DNA of 64,000 bases from Pseudomonas sp. MM213 (GTDB taxonomy: Bacteria; Pseudomonadota; Gammaproteobacteria; Pseudomonadales; Pseudomonadaceae). The stretch covers positions 5,518,001-5,582,000 of the forward strand of contig NZ_CP081943.1 of assembly GCF_020423045.1 (NCBI RefSeq), given 5' to 3'. How positions within the stretch are numbered: the stretch's first letter is position 1; every line of letters begins with the position of its first letter. The position numbers and the translations under genes are program-made. Shown in pieces: positions 60,282 through 64,000 of the stretch. The notes beneath the pieces are model-generated. The model was given only the letters and a program-made list of their open reading frames with translations, was not told the DNA's origin and made no database searches.

Positions 60282-61249
60282 TACGCCACCTCCTGGTTCA
60301 GCGGGTAGAAGCAGCGGGCGAGGCTGTTGCTTTTCGGGTCAAGGGTCGGACGCTGCGCACGGCAGCTGTCCTGGACATACGGGCAGCGCGGCGACAGCAG
60401 GCAACCTTGCGGACGGTCGTAACGACCGGGAACGATGCCCGGCAATGTCGACAGGCGTGAGGCGCCGAGGCTGTGTTCCGGAATCGCCTTGAGCAGCGCT
60501 TCGCTGTACGGGTGCGCCGGAATGTCGAACAGTTGTGGCACATGACCGACTTCTACGGCCTGGCCGGCGTACATCACGCACACACGCTGGGCGGTTTCGG
60601 CCACGACCGCGAGGTCGTGAGTGATCAGCACCAGGCCCATGTTCTGCTCTTTCTGCAACGCCAGCAGCAGGTCCATGATCTGCGCCTGAATCGTCACGTC
60701 CAAAGCGGTGGTCGGTTCGTCGGCGATCAGCAGTTTGGGCTCGCCGGCAATCGCCATGGCGATCGCAACACGCTGGCTCATACCGCCCGACAGTTGATGC
60801 GGGTAGGCGTCCATACGGCTGGCGGCGCCCGGGATTTCCACTTTTTCCAACAGTTCGATGGCGCGTTTGCGCGCTTGCTTGCCGGACATTTTCAGGTGCA
60901 GGCGCAGGACTTCTTCGATCTGGAAACCCACGGTGTAGCTCGGGTTCAGCGCGGTCATCGGGTCCTGGAAGACCATGGCCAGGTCTTTGCCGACGATTTG
61001 CCGACGCTGACGGTTGCTGAGCTTGAGCATGTTCTTGCCGTCGAAATTCAGGGCGTCGGCGGTGACGATCCCCGGATGCTCGATCAGGCCCATCAGCGCC
61101 ATCATGGTCACGGATTTACCCGAACCCGACTCGCCAACGATGGCCAGCACTTCGCCTTTGTCCACGGAAATGTCGAGCCCGTCGACCACCGGAACGGCGT
61201 TCTTGTCGCCGAAGCGAACGTTGAGATTCTTGATTTCTAACAGTGACAT
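60281..61249 (-). CDS. dppD: Dipeptide ABC transporter ATPase DppD
   Basis: 322 residues. Walker A GESGSGKS, signature [15 protein letters not shown], Walker [13 protein letters not shown], and C-terminal cysteine motif ([14 protein letters not shown]). ATG 61249 has GAGGAGATTCAA upstream, placed at the dppC stop; the frame beyond is part of dppC in another phase. Forms a heterodimer with DppF. Confidence 0.95.
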   Translation of the reverse strand: MSLLEIKNLNVRFGDKNAVPVVDGLDISVDKGEVLAIVGESGSGKSVTMMALMGLIEHPGIVTADALNFDGKNMLKLSNRQRRQIVGKDLAMVFQDPMTALNPSYTVGFQIEEVLRLHLKMSGKQARKRAIELLEKVEIPGAASRMDAYPHQLSGGMSQRVAIAMAIAGEPKLLIADEPTTALDVTIQAQIMDLLLALQKEQNMGLVLITHDLAVVAETAQRVCVMYAGQAVEVGHVPQLFDIPAHPYSEALLKAIPEHSLGASRLSTLPGIVPGRYDRPQGCLLSPRCPYVQDSCRAQRPTLDPKSNSLARCFYPLNQEVA

Positions 61250-61259
61250 TTGAATCTCC

Positions 61260-62189
61260 TCAGGCGGCGTTCTTGAGTTTCGGGTCCAGCGCATCGCGCA
61301 GGCCGTCGCCCATCAAGTTGATTGCCAGCACGCTGAGCAAAATGGTCAAACCAGGCAGGCTTACTACCCACCAGGCGCGTTCGATGTAGTCGCGAGCCGA
61401 AGCCAGCATGGTGCCCCACTCAGGGGTTGGCGGTTGTACGCCAAGGCCCAGGAAGCCAAGGGCTGCGGCATCGAGAATCGCCGAGGAGAAACTCAGAGTG
61501 GCCTGAACGATCAGCGGCGCCATGCAATTGGGCAGCACGGTGACGAACATCAGGCGTGGCAGACCGGCACCGGCCAGGCGCGCGGCGGTCACGTAGTCGC
61601 GGTTCAGCTCGCCCATCACCGCAGCGCGGGTCAGACGAACATAGGACGGCAACGAAACCACGGCGATGGCAATGATGGTGTTGATCAGGCCAGGGCCGAG
61701 GATGGCGACAATCGCCACGGCCAGCAGCAGCGAGGGCAGGGCCAGCATGATGTCCATCAGACGCATGATGGTCGGGCCCAGGATGCGCGGGAAGAAGCCG
61801 GCGAACAGACCGAGCAGGATGCCCGGGATCAGCGACATCACCACCGACGACAAACCGATCAGCAGGGACAGGCGCGAACCGTTGATCAGGCGCGACAGCA
61901 GGTCGCGGCCCAGTTCATCGGTGCCGAGCAGGAACTGGATTTGCCCGCCTTCCAGCCAGGACGGCGGGGTCAGCAGGAAGTCACGGTATTGCTCGCTTGG
62001 GTTATGTGGCGAGACCCACGGCGCGAAGATCGCGCAGAAGATCACCAGCAACATGAACATCAGGCCGGCGACGGCGCCTTTGTTCTTGGAGAACGCTTGC
62101 CAGAATTCTTTGTACGGGGACGGGTACAGCAGGCTTTGATCGACTGTTACCGCTTGATTTGTAGTTGAAGCTGGAGTGGTCATGGTCAT
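61260..62189 (-). CDS. dppC: Dipeptide ABC transporter permease DppC
   Basis: 309 residues; N-terminal cytoplasmic segment, about six membrane helices, and the EAA-like loop ([19 protein letters not shown]). Contains the [20 protein letters not shown] segment typical of OppC/DppC. The start could be the ATG at 62189 or 62183. Second permease of the operon. Confidence 0.95.
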   Translation of the reverse strand: MTMTTPASTTNQAVTVDQSLLYPSPYKEFWQAFSKNKGAVAGLMFMLLVIFCAIFAPWVSPHNPSEQYRDFLLTPPSWLEGGQIQFLLGTDELGRDLLSRLINGSRLSLLIGLSSVVMSLIPGILLGLFAGFFPRILGPTIMRLMDIMLALPSLLLAVAIVAILGPGLINTIIAIAVVSLPSYVRLTRAAVMGELNRDYVTAARLAGAGLPRLMFVTVLPNCMAPLIVQATLSFSSAILDAAALGFLGLGVQPPTPEWGTMLASARDYIERAWWVVSLPGLTILLSVLAINLMGDGLRDALDPKLKNAA

Positions 62190-62193
62190 GATC

Positions 62194-63204
62194 TCAGCGC
62201 TGGTGACGGATGCGTGGGTTGGCGAAGCCGTAGAGGATGTCCACGATGAAGTTCACCAGAATCACCAGGCAGGCGATTAACAGGATGCCGTTTTGCACCA
62301 CGGGATAATCCCGTGCGCCAATGGCTTCGATCAGCCATTTGCCGATGCCGGGCCACGAGAAGATGGTTTCGGTCAGGACCGCACCGGCCAGCAATGTGCC
62401 GACTTGCAGGCCGACCACGGTCAGTACCGGAATCAGTGCGTTGCGCAGGCCGTGTACGAACACTACGCGCGACGGCGACAGGCCTTTGGCCTTGGCGGTC
62501 CGGATGTAGTCTTCGCGCAGCACTTCGAGCATCGAAGAACGGGTCATCCGCGCAATCACCGCCAGCGGGATGGTGCCGAGCACGATGGCCGGCAGGATCA
62601 GGTGATGCAGGGCATCGAGGAACGCACCGACGTCATCGGCCAGCAGCGTGTCGATGAGCATGAAGCCGGTGCGCGGCTCGATGTCATAGAGCAAGTCGAT
62701 CCGCCCGGACACCGGGGTCCAGCCCAGGGACACCGAGAAGAACATGATCAGGATCAGGCCCCACCAGAAGATCGGCATCGAATATCCCGCCAGGGAGATG
62801 CCCATCACCCCATGGTCGAACAGGGATCCTCGCTTGAGTGCCGCGATCACCCCGGCCAGAAGGCCCAGGATGCCGGCGAACAACAGGGCGGCCATAGACA
62901 GTTCCAGGGTCGCGGGGAATAGAGAGCTGAACTCGCTCCACACGCTTTCACGGGTACGCAGGGATTCGCCGAGATCGCCGTGAGCCAGTTTGCCGATGTA
63001 ATCCAGGTATTGGGCATACAGCGGTTTGTTCAGACCTAGGCGTTCCATTGCCTGAGCATGCATTTCGGGGTCGACTCGTCGTTCGCCCATCATTACTTCC
63101 ACGGGGTCGCCTGGAATCATGCGAATCAACGCGAAAGTCAGCAAGGTGATGCCGAAGAACGTGGGGATCAATAACCCCAATCGGCGGGCAATAAAACTAA
63201 ACAT
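62194..63204 (-). CDS. dppB: Dipeptide ABC transporter permease DppB
   Basis: 336 residues. Typical OppB/DppB N-terminus (FIARRLGLLIPTFFGITLLT then RMIPGDP), six membrane helices and EAA loop (DYIRTAKAKGLSPSRVVFVH). dppC follows after 4 bases. A hairpin separates it from dppA. Confidence 0.95.
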   Translation of the reverse strand: MFSFIARRLGLLIPTFFGITLLTFALIRMIPGDPVEVMMGERRVDPEMHAQAMERLGLNKPLYAQYLDYIGKLAHGDLGESLRTRESVWSEFSSLFPATLELSMAALLFAGILGLLAGVIAALKRGSLFDHGVMGISLAGYSMPIFWWGLILIMFFSVSLGWTPVSGRIDLLYDIEPRTGFMLIDTLLADDVGAFLDALHHLILPAIVLGTIPLAVIARMTRSSMLEVLREDYIRTAKAKGLSPSRVVFVHGLRNALIPVLTVVGLQVGTLLAGAVLTETIFSWPGIGKWLIEAIGARDYPVVQNGILLIACLVILVNFIVDILYGFANPRIRHQR

Positions 63205-63240
63205 CTTCTGGTGTACCTCATCAGCCGGTTAGGCGTGCCT

Positions 63241-63264
63241 GGTGTCCCTGGAGTCAGGGACACC
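63241..63264 (-). other. dppA-dppB intercistronic hairpin
   Basis: GGTGTCCCT GGAGTC AGGGACACC, a 9-bp perfect stem without T-tract, located 15 bases after dppA. This kind of stem often protects the upstream, highly expressed binding-protein mRNA from 3' decay. Confidence 0.7.
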
Positions 63265-63278
63265 GGGAGTTTTCTTAT

Positions 63279-64000
63279 CTACTTCACCTGGGTGGTGGCG
63301 AAGTTATTAGTGGTGAGGGGGCTAATGTGATAGCCCTCTACGTTGTTGCGCATAGCGGTGAACATTCTAGTGTGCGCCATGCTGATCCATGGCTGGTCCT
63401 GGTTAAAAATAACCTGGGCCTGTTCGTACAGCGCTGCCCGCTCGGCCGGATCGGTTTTTTCGCGAGCCTGGTCGATCAGCGCCTGGAACTTGTCATTGCA
63501 CCAACGTGCGTAGTTTTCGCCGTTCTTCGCGGCTTCGCAACTGAGCATAGGCGTCAGGAAGTTATCCGGGTCGCCGTTATCACCCGCCCATCCGGCGGAA
63601 ACCATGTCGTGCTCGCCGTTTTTCGCGCGTTTGAGCATTTCGCCCCATTCCATCACGCGGATGTCGATCTTGATCCCGACCTTGGCCAGGTCAGCCTGCA
63701 TCATCTGCGCGCCAAGCATCGGGTTCGGGTTGGTCGGGCCGCCACCGTTGCGGGTGAACAGGGTGAAGGTGGTGCCTTCCGGTACGCCGGCTTCCTTGAG
63801 CAGGGCGCGGGCCCTGTCCAGATCGCGGGCCGGGTTTTTCAGGCTGTGGTTGTAGCCCAGCAGCGTGTCCGGGAACGGGTTGACCGCCACTGTCGCATTG
63901 CCTTTACCAAACAGCGCGTTGACATAAGCCTCTTTATCGAAGGCGATGTCGATGGCTTTGCGCACCCGCACGTCGCTCATGTACTTGTGCGTGGTGTTCA
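63279..64000 (-). CDS. dppA: Dipeptide-binding protein DppA (N-terminal part outside window)
   Basis: The C-terminal ~240 residues of a periplasmic solute-binding protein of family 5: YMSDVRVRKAIDIAFDKEAY, the GTTFTLFTRNGG and AGWAGDNGDPDNFL regions and DPAERAALYEQAQVIFNQDQ. The frame is open to the end of the window. The first gene of the dpp operon in transcription order. Whether it is one of several DppA-like paralogues cannot be judged here. Confidence 0.93.
   Translation of the reverse strand, partial: NTTHKYMSDVRVRKAIDIAFDKEAYVNALFGKGNATVAVNPFPDTLLGYNHSLKNPARDLDRARALLKEAGVPEGTTFTLFTRNGGGPTNPNPMLGAQMMQADLAKVGIKIDIRVMEWGEMLKRAKNGEHDMVSAGWAGDNGDPDNFLTPMLSCEAAKNGENYARWCNDKFQALIDQAREKTDPAERAALYEQAQVIFNQDQPWISMAHTRMFTAMRNNVEGYHISPLTTNNFATTQVK

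Overview
The window is ordinary chromosome of a fluorescent Pseudomonas, most likely of the P. fluorescens group. The reasons are the gene order from carA to pnp and from nadC to the piu genes, which matches my recollection of the P. aeruginosa PA4746-PA4758 and PA4513-PA4524 blocks, the high-G+C codon use, and eleven REP/REPIN repeat loci with the GTAGGAG / TGTGGGAG palindromes typical of this group. I see no phage, insertion sequence or CRISPR array.

Layout. 1-21170 (+ strand): housekeeping block carA-carB-greA-hypothetical, yhbY (- strand), rlmE-ftsH-folP-glmM-tpiA-secG, tRNA-Leu(GAG), initiator tRNA-Met, rimP-nusA-infB-rbfA-truB-rpsO-pnp, tRNA-Thr(CGT). 21178-31492: a secreted, serine-rich coiled-coil repeat protein, nadC, a DUF1631-type protein, ampD-ampE, a chemotaxis receptor, a zinc-ribbon membrane protein and tatD. 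31496-38327: fructose module, fruR divergent from fruB-fruK-fruA, with a perfect FruR/Cra operator in between. 38336-39246: a repeat cluster and a small gene preceded by a densely folded leader. 39329-47674: a PhoD-type phosphatase and an iron-uptake neighbourhood (flavoprotein reductase, piuA receptor, piuC hydroxylase, Sel1-repeat protein). 47675-51153: an A+T-rich accessory island with a XaxA/YaxA-type alpha-pore-forming toxin that appears to carry both subunits of the binary toxin in one chain, followed by an unknown 299-residue protein. 51204-64000: speC with an attenuator-like leader, a four-gene osmoprotectant ABC transporter, prfC, a small acidic secreted protein, and the dipeptide transporter dppABCDF (dppA runs off the end).

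Functional links. fruB (EIIA-HPr-EI), fruA (IIB'-IIB-IIC) and fruK form a complete fructose phosphotransferase route repressed by FruR. carAB supplies carbamoyl phosphate. rimP to pnp is the classical translation/RNA-decay operon. ampD-ampE and dpp link to cell-wall and peptide recycling.

Most interesting: (1) the single-chain XaxA-XaxB-like toxin at 47879-50137 and its unknown downstream partner; (2) the structured leader at 38815-39096, with a C(UUCG)G hairpin, a terminator-like hairpin and a hairpin that buries the Shine-Dalgarno sequence of a 99-residue gene; (3) the seven-unit coiled-coil/serine-linker secreted protein at 21178-22212; (4) the attenuator-like hairpin upstream of speC.
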